Shown here in pieces: positions 54,000 to 63,216 of a stretch of 64,000 bases of DNA; the stretch's first letter is position 1, and each line of letters opens with the position of its first letter. Source of the DNA: Bryobacteraceae bacterium (lineage in GTDB: Bacteria > Acidobacteriota > Terriglobia > Bryobacterales > Bryobacteraceae); assembly GCA_026129905.1 (NCBI GenBank), contig JAHCHE010000010.1:124001-188000 (forward strand). Direction: 5' to 3'. The notes under the pieces were generated by a model. The model saw only the letters and a list, made by a program, of their open reading frames with translations. It made no database searches and had not been told where the DNA came from. Both the position numbers and the translations under genes were made by a program.

Positions 54000-55871
54000 A
54001 TGATAGCAATGCTGCGGAAGTACGACGTGGTCGTCGTCGGCGCTGGGCACGCCGGCTGCGAAGCTGGCCGCGCTTGCGCTCGGATGGGGCTCAACGCCGC
54101 CATCATCACGATGAACCTCGACCTGATCGCGCAGATGTCCTGTAATCCGGCGGTCGGAGGTATCGCCAAGGGTCACCTGGTCCGAGAAGTGGACGCGCTC
54201 GGAGGCGCCATGGGCGAGGTAACCGATGCGGTGGGGATCCAGTTTCGGCTACTGAATACCAGCCGCGGTCCGGCGGTGTGGTCCCCGCGGGCCCAATGCG
54301 ACAAGAAGTTGTACCGGCTGAAGATGCGGGAGGTCCTCGAGCGGGAGCCAAATCTTCGGATCGTACAGGCAGAGGTCGGCGCGCTGGTGATCGAGGAGGG
54401 GCGCCCGCGGCGGGTCGTTGGGGTGCAACTCCGCGACGGCCGCATCCTCCGGACAGGCGCTGTGATCATCACGACCGGCACGTTCCTGAACGGGCTCGCG
54501 CATGTTGGTGAGATGAAGTACACGTGCGGGCGGAACGGCGAAGCGCCGTCCAACCTCCTGGGCGAGCAACTCCGCAACTCCGGTCTGCGCTGGAGCCGTC
54601 TCAAGACTGGCACGCCGCCGCGGCTGGATGGGAGGACGATCGACTGGTCGAAGTTTGAACCGCAGCCGGGAGACGCGGTTCCGACGCCGTTCTCCTTCCT
54701 GACGGAGGCCATCGATAGAAGCCAGGTTCTCTGCCACATCGGGTACACGAACGAGGCGACCCGCGCGATCATCCGGGAGAACATCCATCGCTCCCCGCTT
54801 TACAGCGGTGAAATCAACGGCGTGGGTCCAAGGTACTGCCCGTCGTTCGAAGACAAGGTAGTGAAGTTCCCGGACAAGGTCCGCCACCAGATATTCCTCG
54901 AGCCGGAAGGGCTGGACACGTACGAGGTCTACGTCAACGGCATGTCGACGAGCATGCCGATTGACGTTCAGGAGGCTATCGTGAGCTCTGTGCCGGGACT
55001 GGAGCGAGCGGAGATGATCCGCCCCGGCTACGCCATTGAGTATGACGCGATCGATGCCCGGGAGCTGAACCACACCCTGGAAGTGAAAGCCATCGAGAAC
55101 CTGTACCTCGCGGGGCAGATCAACGGCACCTCCGGCTACGAGGAGGCAGCATGCCAAGGGCTCGTGGCGGGGCTGAACGCCGCCTGCAAACTCGGGGGGC
55201 GCCCGGCGGTGATTCTGGCCCGGTCCGATGGCTACTCCGGCATATTGATCGACGACTTGATCACGAAGGGAACCGACGAGCCATACCGAATGTTCACGTC
55301 CCGGGCCGAGTTTCGGCTTCACCTTCGCATCGACAACGCGGACGAGCGCCTGACGGAGATTGGCCGCAGCGCCGGGCTAGTGGACGATGGCCGTTGGCGG
55401 CTGTACTGCCTGAAGAAGGAACAGAAACGAAAGCTCCAGCGTCTGCTGGCCGAGACCAGGTTGACGCCGGACATCCTTTCGTCGGCGCCAGGAGTTGCGG
55501 AGCGCCCAACCTTGGCGCAATGGCTCAAACGCCCGGAAAGCCGGATTGCTGAACTCCGGAACTGGATGGAACAGGCGCTTGGAGCGGCTCCCGTGCACGG
55601 ACTGCTGACGACGCTGGAAACCGAGATCAAGTACGAAGGGTACCTCGCGCAGCAGGAGCGCCAGATCAGAAAGCTGCACGGCGCCGGAGACAGGCCCATT
55701 CCCGCCGCGTTCCGTTATGTCGATATACCCGGCCTTTCGCGGGAGGTTTCGGAGAAGCTTGGCCGCGTCGGCCCGCGAACACTGGGCCAGGCCGCACGGA
55801 TACCGGGAATCACGCCTGCCGCGATTGCCGTCCTGGACGTGTACCTTAGTCTCGCCCGCCCTTCGGCATGA
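54000..55871 (+). CDS. mnmG: tRNA uridine 5-carboxymethylaminomethyl modification enzyme, FAD subunit
   Basis: The 623-residue protein has the FAD fold [56 protein letters not shown] and the helical tRNA-binding C-terminus. With MnmE (not in the window) it modifies the wobble uridine of several tRNAs. The start may be the ATG at 54000 or the second ATG at 54009; neither has a ribosome binding site, and the divergent purD start is only 9 nt away. It overlaps rsmG by 4 nt. Confidence 0.95.
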   Translation: MIAMLRKYDVVVVGAGHAGCEAGRACARMGLNAAIITMNLDLIAQMSCNPAVGGIAKGHLVREVDALGGAMGEVTDAVGIQFRLLNTSRGPAVWSPRAQCDKKLYRLKMREVLEREPNLRIVQAEVGALVIEEGRPRRVVGVQLRDGRILRTGAVIITTGTFLNGLAHVGEMKYTCGRNGEAPSNLLGEQLRNSGLRWSRLKTGTPPRLDGRTIDWSKFEPQPGDAVPTPFSFLTEAIDRSQVLCHIGYTNEATRAIIRENIHRSPLYSGEINGVGPRYCPSFEDKVVKFPDKVRHQIFLEPEGLDTYEVYVNGMSTSMPIDVQEAIVSSVPGLERAEMIRPGYAIEYDAIDARELNHTLEVKAIENLYLAGQINGTSGYEEAACQGLVAGLNAACKLGGRPAVILARSDGYSGILIDDLITKGTDEPYRMFTSRAEFRLHLRIDNADERLTEIGRSAGLVDDGRWRLYCLKKEQKRKLQRLLAETRLTPDILSSAPGVAERPTLAQWLKRPESRIAELRNWMEQALGAAPVHGLLTTLETEIKYEGYLAQQERQIRKLHGAGDRPIPAAFRYVDIPGLSREVSEKLGRVGPRTLGQAARIPGITPAAIAVLDVYLSLARPSA

Positions 55872-56494
55872 ACTCCTTCCGGTCTCTCCTGTTGGAGCGC
55901 CTTCGTGGCGTGAGGGACCTTAGCGATTCGGAGCTCTCGGTCTTGGAAAGGCACTACCTACTTATGCGGCGGTGGAACGAGCGGGTGTCGCTAACTTCCA
56001 TCACGAGGCTGGAGGACGTGGTGGAGCGGCACTACTGCGAATCCGTGTTTCTATGCAATGCGCTTCCTGTCGAGCCCCTGACGTTAGTGGACGTTGGATC
56101 GGGCGCGGGCTTTCCTGGTTTTCCCATTGCGGCGCTTCGGTCGGACTGCCATGTTACGCTTGTCGAGTCGAACGGGAAGAAAGCCGTGTTCCTGCGCGAG
56201 TGCGCGCGTGCGTTGGGCAACATTTCCGTCTTGGAGGTCCGGGCGGAAAGGATCGTGAGCCAGTTCGATTGGCTGGTGTCGCGCGCGGTGCAATGGCGTT
56301 CGGTGATGGGAGTTGCGTTTGGGCGGGCGGCCCGTGTTGGGCTGCTTGTCGGGGAAGACGCGGCGGCCGAAATCGTTCACGTGCCCGGGGTCAAGTGGTC
56401 CGTTCCGGTTGGGCTGCCGTGGGGACGGCGACGGGTGCTGATTCTAGGGAGCGTGTTTCACGTGGAACACATCAGTCCTCGTGGTAGGATGTGA
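55868..56494 (+). CDS. rsmG: 16S rRNA (guanine-527-N7) methyltransferase
   Basis: The 208-residue protein has the RsmG motifs [16 protein letters not shown], the SAM loop [37 protein letters not shown] and the late [11 protein letters not shown]. The C-terminal residues VFHVEH are encoded by a parS site, which is the reason they look conserved among rsmG genes upstream of parA. It overlaps mnmG (ATGA) and ends 7 nt before parA. Confidence 0.95.
   Translation: MNSFRSLLLERLRGVRDLSDSELSVLERHYLLMRRWNERVSLTSITRLEDVVERHYCESVFLCNALPVEPLTLVDVGSGAGFPGFPIAALRSDCHVTLVESNGKKAVFLRECARALGNISVLEVRAERIVSQFDWLVSRAVQWRSVMGVAFGRAARVGLLVGEDAAAEIVHVPGVKWSVPVGLPWGRRRVLILGSVFHVEHISPRGRM
56454..56469. promoter_or_regulatory. 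parS centromere site
   Basis: TGTTTCACGTGGAACA agrees with the chromosomal parS consensus TGTTNCACGTGNAACA at every defined position. It lies inside the 3' end of rsmG, 33 nt before parA. ParB should load here for origin segregation. Confidence 0.9.
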
Positions 56495-56501
56495 GTTTTA
56501 G

Positions 56502-57320
56502 ATGGGCCGCGTTATCGCCGTAGCCAACCAGAAAGGCGGGGTAGGGAAGACTACCACCGCCGTGAACTTGGCGGCTGCCCTCGCGTCCGAACAGCGATCT
56601 GTACTTCTCGTCGACTCCGATCCGCAGGGCAACGCCACTACCGCGTTGGGACTGCCTAAGAAGAACGCGAACCCGAAACTCTACGACGCCGTCGTCCACC
56701 AGCTTCGTTTGGACGCCGTGATTCGGCCTACCGTTTACCCGAACCTCTTTCTTGCGCCTGCGGACAAGAACCTGGTGGCGGCAAACATCGAGTTAATCGG
56801 CGTTCCGCGACGCGAGTTCCGCCTTAGCGATACTATCGACCCAATTCGCCAGAGCTATAGCTTCATCCTTATCGACTGTCCACCGGCGCTCGACCTCCTC
56901 ACCCTCAACGCCCTGATGGCGGCGGACTCGGTCCTGATTCCCATCCAATGCGAGTTCTTCGCCCTTGAGGGCATCTCGCAACTCATGGACACGGTCGATC
57001 GCGTCCGCGAATCCTTTCACCACCCCCTCCGCGTAGAAGGAATCCTCCTGACGATGTACGACGAACGCACCAATCTCTCCCGTCAGGTCGCTCAGGACCT
57101 GCGGGAGTTCTTCGAGGGCGACGTCTTTCGCACCGTCATTCCCCGAAGCATCCGGTTGGCTGAAGCGCCGAGCCACGGCAAGCCGATCCTCCTCTACGAC
57201 AGCCGCTCCCGCGGCGCGGAATGCTACGCTCAGCTAGCCAAGGAGATCCTGCAACATGACCAGACCGACAGACCATCCGAGGAAAGCCCTTGGCAGAGGC
57301 CTTTCGGCCCTATTTCCTGA
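56502..57320 (+). CDS. parA: Chromosome partitioning ATPase ParA (Soj)
   Basis: The 272-residue protein has the deviant Walker [39 protein letters not shown] (Walker B) and [20 protein letters not shown]. It forms the gradient that moves ParB-parS complexes. Family members usually end near the QLAKEILQ stretch; here about 17 extra residues result from reading the start of parB in another frame, giving a 65-nt overlap. Confidence 0.95.
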   Translation: MGRVIAVANQKGGVGKTTTAVNLAAALASEQRSVLLVDSDPQGNATTALGLPKKNANPKLYDAVVHQLRLDAVIRPTVYPNLFLAPADKNLVAANIELIGVPRREFRLSDTIDPIRQSYSFILIDCPPALDLLTLNALMAADSVLIPIQCEFFALEGISQLMDTVDRVRESFHHPLRVEGILLTMYDERTNLSRQVAQDLREFFEGDVFRTVIPRSIRLAEAPSHGKPILLYDSRSRGAECYAQLAKEILQHDQTDRPSEESPWQRPFGPIS

Positions 57321-58155
57321 GCGGTCCGCCCCGCGCACCGAACCGTCGCCGCTGCCATCCGGCAACGCGGTGATCTCGCTCGCGATTGACGCTATCTCCC
57401 CAAACCCCCTCCAGCCGCGCACGGTGTTCGAACCGGAGCGTCTTGCGGAACTGGCGCAGTCGATACGTTCCAACGGCGTCCTTCAGCCCCTGATCGTCCG
57501 GAAGAAGGACGACCGCTTCGAACTGGTCGCCGGAGAGCGCCGCTGGCGGGCGGCTAAGCTCGCAAGCCTGACTCACGTCCCCGTTCTCGTTCAGGACTTC
57601 GCCGACGACCGTCTGCTGGAAGTCACACTGATCGAGAACATCCAGCGTGAGGACCTGAACCCCGTCGAACTCGCGCAGGCCTTCGACCGCATGAGCCGCG
57701 AGTTTCACCTGAGCCACGAAGATATCGGCCAGCGAACCGGCAAGGACCGCACGACGATCACCAACCTGCTGCGTCTTCTTAAGCTGCCGGACGACGTACA
57801 AATCCTGATCGCGGAGCGCCGAATCTCGCCCGGCCACGCGCGGGCGATTGTAGGACTGCCCACGCCATCGCTCCAGCGCGAAGCCGCCGAGCGCGTGGTG
57901 GCGCAAGGGCTCTCCGTACGCCAAGTGGAGCGGCTGGTTCAGCGCATGAGCGAGCCCCGCGAGCCCAAGTCTCCAGAGCAGCTCGACGACGATCCCAACG
58001 TAAAGGCCGCCGTCCAGGAACTGGAGCGCGTCCTCGGGACTCGCGTACGAATCGTCCCACGGTCCGAGCAACGCGGAAGGATCGAAATCGACTACTACTC
58101 GCAGGACGACCTGGACAGGATCTACGGCCTTATCGCGGGCAACGACAAGGACTGA
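57256..58155 (+). CDS. parB: Chromosome partitioning protein ParB (Spo0J), CTPase clamp
   Basis: The 299-residue protein starts with the ParA-stimulating peptide [14 protein letters not shown], followed by the CTP-binding N-domain ([35 protein letters not shown]), the helix-turn-helix DNA-binding part ([19 protein letters not shown]) and a C-terminal dimerisation domain ([17 protein letters not shown]). It recognises parS at 56454. It overlaps the end of parA by 65 nt, and the ATG at 57256 is fixed by the conserved N-terminal peptide. Confidence 0.96.
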   Translation: MTRPTDHPRKALGRGLSALFPERSAPRTEPSPLPSGNAVISLAIDAISPNPLQPRTVFEPERLAELAQSIRSNGVLQPLIVRKKDDRFELVAGERRWRAAKLASLTHVPVLVQDFADDRLLEVTLIENIQREDLNPVELAQAFDRMSREFHLSHEDIGQRTGKDRTTITNLLRLLKLPDDVQILIAERRISPGHARAIVGLPTPSLQREAAERVVAQGLSVRQVERLVQRMSEPREPKSPEQLDDDPNVKAAVQELERVLGTRVRIVPRSEQRGRIEIDYYSQDDLDRIYGLIAGNDKD

Positions 58156-58159
58156 CTGA

Positions 58160-58235
58160 TGGTGCCGGCGGTAGGACTTGAACCTACGACCTACGGATTA
58201 TGAGACCGTCGCTCTAACCGCTGAGCTACGCCGGC
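58160..58235 (-). tRNA. tRNA-Met (anticodon CAT), elongator type
   Basis: Minus-strand arms: acceptor GCCGGCG/CGCCGGC fully paired, D-stem GCTC/GAGC, anticodon stem ACGGT/TCCGT around CTCATAA with a T-T mismatch typical of elongator Met tRNAs, T-arm GTAGG-TTCAAGT-CCTAC and an encoded CCA. It is not initiator-like because the first pair is intact. A lysidine-modified Ile2 tRNA cannot be fully excluded. Confidence 0.9.
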
Positions 58236-58270
58236 TTCATTCAACAGCGTACGAGCCCCCCTTCACCATT

Positions 58271-58301
58271 GTCAACGCCGCCTGCCTGCGCGATCGTTGA
58301 C
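58271..58301. promoter_or_regulatory. Inverted repeat overlapping the -35 of the wzt promoter
   Basis: GTCAACG and CGTTGAC are perfect 7-bp arms 17 nt apart. The right arm covers the TTGAC of the -35 hexamer, a position from which a bound repressor would block RNA polymerase. No T-tract follows, so a terminator is unlikely. Confidence 0.4.
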
Positions 58302-58326
58302 ATGGCCGACCCCCCTATCTTAGATT
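58297..58326 (+). promoter_or_regulatory. Promoter of the wzt operon
   Basis: A perfect TTGACA and TAGATT lie 18 nt apart. The -10 ends 8 nt before the GTG start at 58335, so the transcript would be leaderless or nearly so. Confidence 0.5.
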
Positions 58327-58334
58327 CGTCTTAG

Positions 58335-59660
58335 GTGTCCGAGGTTGCTGTCGAGTTCCAGAAGGTTTCCAAGAGCTACCCCGTATATGACAGCCCCGGC
58401 GACCGCCTGACCGAACTCGTCACCCTGAATCGCGTCCGCCGCCGCAAAGAGTTTTGGGCGCTGAGGGACGTGTCGCTCCAGATCCGGCGTGGAGAAACCT
58501 TCTGTATCGTAGGCGAGAACGGGGCGGGCAAGAGCACCTTCCTGCAGCTCATTGCCGGGATCCTCCAGCCAACCAGCGGTGAGGTCCGCGTCGACGGCAG
58601 GGTTTCCGCTCTGCTCGAACTCGGTTCCGGATTCAACCCGGAGTTCACGGGCCGCGACAACGTCTATCTCAGCGGCGCCATTCTGGGCTTCTCGAGCCAA
58701 GCGATGGACGCCAAATACCGCAGCATCGAAGAGTTCGCCGAAATCGGCCCGTTCATCGACCAGCCGGTGAAAACCTACTCGAGCGGCATGATCGTCCGCC
58801 TGGCGTTCGCCGTCGCCATTCACGTCGATCCCGACATTCTGCTGGTCGACGAGGCGCTCGCCGTGGGCGACATCTACTTCCGCCAGCGCTGCATGCGCAA
58901 GGTTCACGAGCTTCGGACTTCGGGCGTCACCATCCTTTTCGTGTCCCATTCTATCGGCGACGTAAAGGCCCTCGGCGACCGTACCTTGTGGCTGCACGCT
59001 GGAGCCGTACGGGAGCTTGGACCGACCGACGAGGTCGTGTCGAAGTACCTCGCGGCGATGGTAGAAAAGGACGCGGCGTACCTCGAACTCAAAGGCATTC
59101 AACCGTCTTCCTCTCCCGGCGGCACTGCCGCCGAACCTCCGCCGGAAGTGATAACCACCATCCCCAACATCGATCATCGGCATGGGGACCGGCGCGCGGA
59201 GGTCATCGGCATCGCCGTGCTCGACGACCGGCAGTCCCCCGCGGCGCTGCTGAACCCCGGATCGAGTATCGTCATTCGCATCAGCGTTCGGGCGAACGAT
59301 CGCATCAGCCAGCCGAATGTCGGCTTCATCATGCGGAATCACCTTGGCATCGACTTCGCCGGTACCAACTCGCTTCGCGAGGGCTTCCCACTGCCGCCCA
59401 TGTCGGCGGGCGATCTCTACACGGTGGACTTCCACGTCGACCTTCCCGTCCTCTATCCCTCTCATTTCTCCTTCTCTCCCGCGATTGCCGACGGCTCGCT
59501 GGTGAGTTATAAAATATGCGATTGGATCGACAATGCGATCACGCTCCAGATGGGCCACGCGGAGGGGCCCGTTTATGGCTACATTCACCTACCGTGCCGG
59601 GTCCAGCTCAACAGCCGCCTTTCCGGTCTCGTCCAGGTAGCTGCGAGTGAGCTTGGCTGA
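58335..59660 (+). CDS. wzt: ABC-2 polysaccharide exporter ATPase with C-terminal glycan-binding domain (Wzt)
   Basis: The 441-residue protein has an N-terminal ATPase (Walker A GENGAGKSTFLQL, degenerate signature YSSGMIVRLAF, Walker B DILLVDEALAVGD, switch His FVSHSI) and, from about residue 275, a beta-sandwich Wzt_C-type domain (IVIRISVRANDRISQPNVGF, then GDLYTVDFHVDLPVLYP) that in homologues recognises the capped end of the glycan. No permease gene lies next to it, so it may use the Wzm-like protein at 23015 or one outside the window. It overlaps the methyltransferase gene by 14 nt. Confidence 0.93.
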   Translation: MSEVAVEFQKVSKSYPVYDSPGDRLTELVTLNRVRRRKEFWALRDVSLQIRRGETFCIVGENGAGKSTFLQLIAGILQPTSGEVRVDGRVSALLELGSGFNPEFTGRDNVYLSGAILGFSSQAMDAKYRSIEEFAEIGPFIDQPVKTYSSGMIVRLAFAVAIHVDPDILLVDEALAVGDIYFRQRCMRKVHELRTSGVTILFVSHSIGDVKALGDRTLWLHAGAVRELGPTDEVVSKYLAAMVEKDAAYLELKGIQPSSSPGGTAAEPPPEVITTIPNIDHRHGDRRAEVIGIAVLDDRQSPAALLNPGSSIVIRISVRANDRISQPNVGFIMRNHLGIDFAGTNSLREGFPLPPMSAGDLYTVDFHVDLPVLYPSHFSFSPAIADGSLVSYKICDWIDNAITLQMGHAEGPVYGYIHLPCRVQLNSRLSGLVQVAASELG

Positions 59661-60849
59661 ATTCACGGGCGAGCGGGTCATCCCGGGAAAGGTCGACATC
59701 GATCTTTGGAATGAACACCGCGCCCGATATCTGTTCGCCGCCCGGCTTGGCCGGCGGAAGCGGGTTCTCGATCTTGGCTGCGGCTCCGGATACGGCAGTT
59801 CGGAGATGGCGCCCTCTTCCCTCTCGGTTGTCGGCGTCGACCGCTCGGCAGAAGCGATAGCCTACGCCGCGCAACACTACCGGGCATGGAACGTCCGCTT
59901 CCTGCAGGCAGCCGCCGAGAGTCTCCCTCTTCGTAATGGGGCATTCGACCTCGTCGTCGCCTTCGAACTCATCGAGCACTTGGCCGACTGGCGGGCCCTG
60001 CTTGACGAAGCCAGACGGCTGCTGGCGCCGAACGGGCAGTTCATCGTGTCCACCCCCAACCGGCTCTACTATGCCGAATCGCGCCGCCTATCTGGGCCGA
60101 ACCCGTATCACCAACACGAGTTCGAGTTTGAGGAGTTCCGCGAGGCCTTGGCCCCCTATTTCCCGCACGTTTCGTTCTTCCTTCAGAACCATAGCTCCGG
60201 CGTCGTCTTCCACCCGTTGCGAGGCGACTCGACGGCCGATGTGCGGGTGGACCCCCATGCCGTACCGGCGGAAGAGTGTAGCTTCTTCCTGGCGGTCTGC
60301 GCGCTGACTCCGCAACTGGGCGCGCCTACTTTCGTCTACATGCCGACGGCGGCCAACGTTCTGCGCGAACGAGGCGAACACATCCGGCTCCTGGAATCCG
60401 AACTCGAAACCAAGAACGAGTGGTTGGCCGACCTGCGCCAGAAGCACCAGCAGATGGTAGAGCGATTTCGCCAACTCGAGGCCGAACTGGAGGAGCGAAA
60501 CCAATGGGCGAACGAACTGAATCAGGAGCTCGATGGCGCCCGCGAGGAAATCGCTCGTTTGAATGACGACCTTGCCGAAAGAGCGCTTGCGCACGAGGCG
60601 CAGGTCGTACGCCTGGATAGAGAAAAGAGCGTTATTCATCAACAGCTTGAAGCCAGTGTCCAGGAGCTTGCCCAGTGCGTCGAAATCCTACACGCGACGG
60701 AGAAGACGGTGGAGGAACGGACCGCCTGGGCTCAGAACCTGGACGCCAGGGTGCGGCAGCTCGAGGGAATGGTCAGCGCGATCGAGGCATCGCGGTGGTT
60801 CCGGTTCGGGCGGGCCTTTCGGTTGGGGCCTGAACTACGACAATTGTAG
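59647..60849 (+). CDS. SAM methyltransferase with C-terminal coiled coil (possible glycan-capping enzyme)
   Basis: The 400-residue protein has a class I methyltransferase domain (motif I RVLDLGCGSGYGSSEMA, FDLVVAFELIEHLADW, FIVSTPNRLYYAES) and from about residue 240 to 385 a long heptad-rich coiled coil (LESELETKNEWLADLRQK and similar). The layout resembles WbdD-type chain-terminating methyltransferases that measure O-antigen length through a coiled coil, and the adjacent Wzt with glycan-binding domain is exactly their usual partner. A kinase domain is absent. The GTG start overlaps wzt. Confidence 0.87.
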   Translation: MSLAEFTGERVIPGKVDIDLWNEHRARYLFAARLGRRKRVLDLGCGSGYGSSEMAPSSLSVVGVDRSAEAIAYAAQHYRAWNVRFLQAAAESLPLRNGAFDLVVAFELIEHLADWRALLDEARRLLAPNGQFIVSTPNRLYYAESRRLSGPNPYHQHEFEFEEFREALAPYFPHVSFFLQNHSSGVVFHPLRGDSTADVRVDPHAVPAEECSFFLAVCALTPQLGAPTFVYMPTAANVLRERGEHIRLLESELETKNEWLADLRQKHQQMVERFRQLEAELEERNQWANELNQELDGAREEIARLNDDLAERALAHEAQVVRLDREKSVIHQQLEASVQELAQCVEILHATEKTVEERTAWAQNLDARVRQLEGMVSAIEASRWFRFGRAFRLGPELRQL

Positions 60850-60852
60850 GAG

Positions 60853-63216
60853 ATGAGTCGGTTCCTGCGGGCGCTTCCGTACCTTATCCTGGCTCCGTTC
60901 CTGAGCATCATTGCGATTGCAGCGCTAGCGATCTCCGACTTGGCGTCGCGTCTGCGCCGCCGACCGGCGCCGCCTTTGGACCGGCAGCCTGACACGACCG
61001 CCGCTTCGGTCGTAATTCCGTCGTGGAACGCGCGCGATCTGCTTGAGAAGTACCTCCCCTCGGTTATCGAGGCCCTCGCCGCCAACGGAAAAAACGAACT
61101 CATCGTGGTGGATAATGCCTCCACGGACGGCAGCGCCGACTATGTGAAGGCTGTCTTCCCAGGCGTTCGCGTTCTTACGCTAGAGTCGAACCGAGGCTTC
61201 GGCGGCGGCTCGAACGCCGGCTTCGAAGCCGCAACGAACGACATCGTCGTCCTGCTCAACAACGACATGCGGGTTGAGCCGGATTTCCTCGGACCACTAT
61301 TGGAAGGGTTCACCGACGAGAAGGTGTTTTCCGTCTCTTGCCAGATCTTTTTCAGCGACACGGAGAAGAAACGGGAAGAGACCGGCCTCACGCAGGGGTG
61401 GTGGTCGAACGGCGGACTACGCGTCCGGCATCGGATAGACGAGGCCGTGAACCGCGTCTTTCCCTGCTTCTACGGCGGTGGAGGCTCGACCGCGTATGAC
61501 CGCCGAAAATTCCTCGAACTCGGCGGCTTCGATCCCCTTCTGGCGCCGTTCTATCTGGAAGACACCGACTTGGGCTACATGGCGTGGAAGCGCGGCTGGA
61601 AGGTCCTATACGAGCCCCGAAGCAAGGTCTTCCATGAACACCGGGGTACGATCGGCAAGCGCTTCACCCCGGAGCAGATCCAGAATGTCCTTCACAAGAA
61701 CTTCATTCTCTTCTGCTGGAAAAACATCCACGAGTGGCCACGGCTGCTGTCTCAATTCCTGTTTGCCTTCGCCGGCGCGATCGTCAGCGCGGCGTTCGGG
61801 AACTCGCCGGAGCGGCCGACCGCATCGGCCATCTGGCGGGCGTTCATCCAACTACCGGCTGCGCTGTCCTCCAGATCCCGGGCGCGCCGGCTCGCCTACG
61901 TAAGCGACACGGAGGCCTTCCTCCGTCCGCTGGGAGGGTACTTTCGCGACCGCTTCGAGGCGCGAGATCCCTCACCCGATCCGCTGCGCGTGCTGTTCGT
62001 CTCGCCATACCCCATTTCGCCTCCGACTCATGGCGGCGGGGTCTTCATGCTCCAAACGTGCCGTCAGCTACTCCGCCATTGCGAACTGCACCTGGTTGTC
62101 CTACTCGACCATCCGCCGGAACGGGACGCGCATGAGGAACTTGCGGCCGCCTGCGCCTCCGCCGAATTCCTGCTGCGGCCAATCGGGCAAGCGAGGAGAA
62201 TGGCGTCGCTGTTGCCCCACGCCGTACGCGAGTTTCAGATCGACGAACTCGACTGGCTCATCCACCGGAAGATCTGCCTCGACCGCGTTGACGTATTACA
62301 ACTCGAATACCTGACGATGGGTCAGTACGCCGGGCGCTATGACCGTTTGGTCTGCGCCCTGTTCGAGCACGACGTCTATTTCCAATCAATCGCGCGGAGT
62401 CTGCTGAGGATGCGGGGGACGCTGGCCCGGTTCAAGGCCGCCTACGAGTACATGACCGCGCTGCGGTATGAACTCCGTCTGCTCCCGCGGTTCGATATGG
62501 TCCAGGTTTGCAGCCCCGACAATGGGGCGTACCTCCGAGGCTTTCTGCCGAAATTGGCCTCTCGGCTCGACGATCGGCTCCGGGCAGGCATCGACGTCGC
62601 CGCCTACGAGTTCCGCCCGGATGGGCGGGAGGCCGACACCATGCTGTTTCTGGGGAGCTTCCGTCACCAGCCCAATCTCCAGGCACTGGACTGGTTCGCC
62701 GAAGAGATTCTCCCGAGGGTCCTTGCCGCTCGGCCGCAAGCCCGCCTGGTGGTCGTCGGAAGCGAGCCTCCCCTGCGGCATTACCTGGCGGACGCGAGCG
62801 CCGCCGTCGAGTTTCGCGGGTTCGTGCCCGACGTAAGAGAGCCGCTCTCCCGCTACGGGGTCTTCGTGTGCCCGATCCTCAGCGGCTCCGGCGTGCGGGT
62901 GAAGTTGCTGGAGGCCTTCGCCTCGGGCATGCCGGTGGTCTCCACGCGACTCGGCGCGGAAGGCCTGGCGAGCGGAGACGGCGCGATTTGCGCGCTGGCG
63001 GACGATGCGGAGACATTCGCCCGCCGGGTCGTGGAACTCCTCGCGGATCCGGAGCGCGCGGCGGAGATGGCGGCGCGCGCGCGGGCGCAGGTGGCGGAGC
63101 ATCGCGACATCGGCCCGCTCACCGCTCGCCTGGCGGAGGCGTACAGGGCGCTTGTGGAGGCCAAGCGGATCCCTACGCAGACTGCTGCCGCTGACTCCGC
63201 AGCGTTCAGTCGCTGA
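60853..63216 (+). CDS. Fused GT2-GT4 double glycosyltransferase
   Basis: The 787-residue protein has an N-terminal membrane segment (LILAPFLSIIAIAALAIS), a family 2 glycosyltransferase (about residues 52-290: VVIPSWNARDLLEKYLPS, VLLNNDMRVEPDF, the acceptor Asp in LAPFYLEDTDLGYMAWKR) and a family 4 / group 1 transferase (about 375-780: VSPYPISPPTHGGG, MLFLGSFRHQPNLQALDWF, FVCPILSGSGVRVKLLEAF with the Glu-x7-Glu type site). Two sugar additions in one chain fit elongation of the glycan exported by Wzt. It starts 3 nt after the methyltransferase gene and overlaps the cytochrome gene at its end by 11 nt. Confidence 0.92.
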   Translation: MSRFLRALPYLILAPFLSIIAIAALAISDLASRLRRRPAPPLDRQPDTTAASVVIPSWNARDLLEKYLPSVIEALAANGKNELIVVDNASTDGSADYVKAVFPGVRVLTLESNRGFGGGSNAGFEAATNDIVVLLNNDMRVEPDFLGPLLEGFTDEKVFSVSCQIFFSDTEKKREETGLTQGWWSNGGLRVRHRIDEAVNRVFPCFYGGGGSTAYDRRKFLELGGFDPLLAPFYLEDTDLGYMAWKRGWKVLYEPRSKVFHEHRGTIGKRFTPEQIQNVLHKNFILFCWKNIHEWPRLLSQFLFAFAGAIVSAAFGNSPERPTASAIWRAFIQLPAALSSRSRARRLAYVSDTEAFLRPLGGYFRDRFEARDPSPDPLRVLFVSPYPISPPTHGGGVFMLQTCRQLLRHCELHLVVLLDHPPERDAHEELAAACASAEFLLRPIGQARRMASLLPHAVREFQIDELDWLIHRKICLDRVDVLQLEYLTMGQYAGRYDRLVCALFEHDVYFQSIARSLLRMRGTLARFKAAYEYMTALRYELRLLPRFDMVQVCSPDNGAYLRGFLPKLASRLDDRLRAGIDVAAYEFRPDGREADTMLFLGSFRHQPNLQALDWFAEEILPRVLAARPQARLVVVGSEPPLRHYLADASAAVEFRGFVPDVREPLSRYGVFVCPILSGSGVRVKLLEAFASGMPVVSTRLGAEGLASGDGAICALADDAETFARRVVELLADPERAAEMAARARAQVAEHRDIGPLTARLAEAYRALVEAKRIPTQTAAADSAAFSR

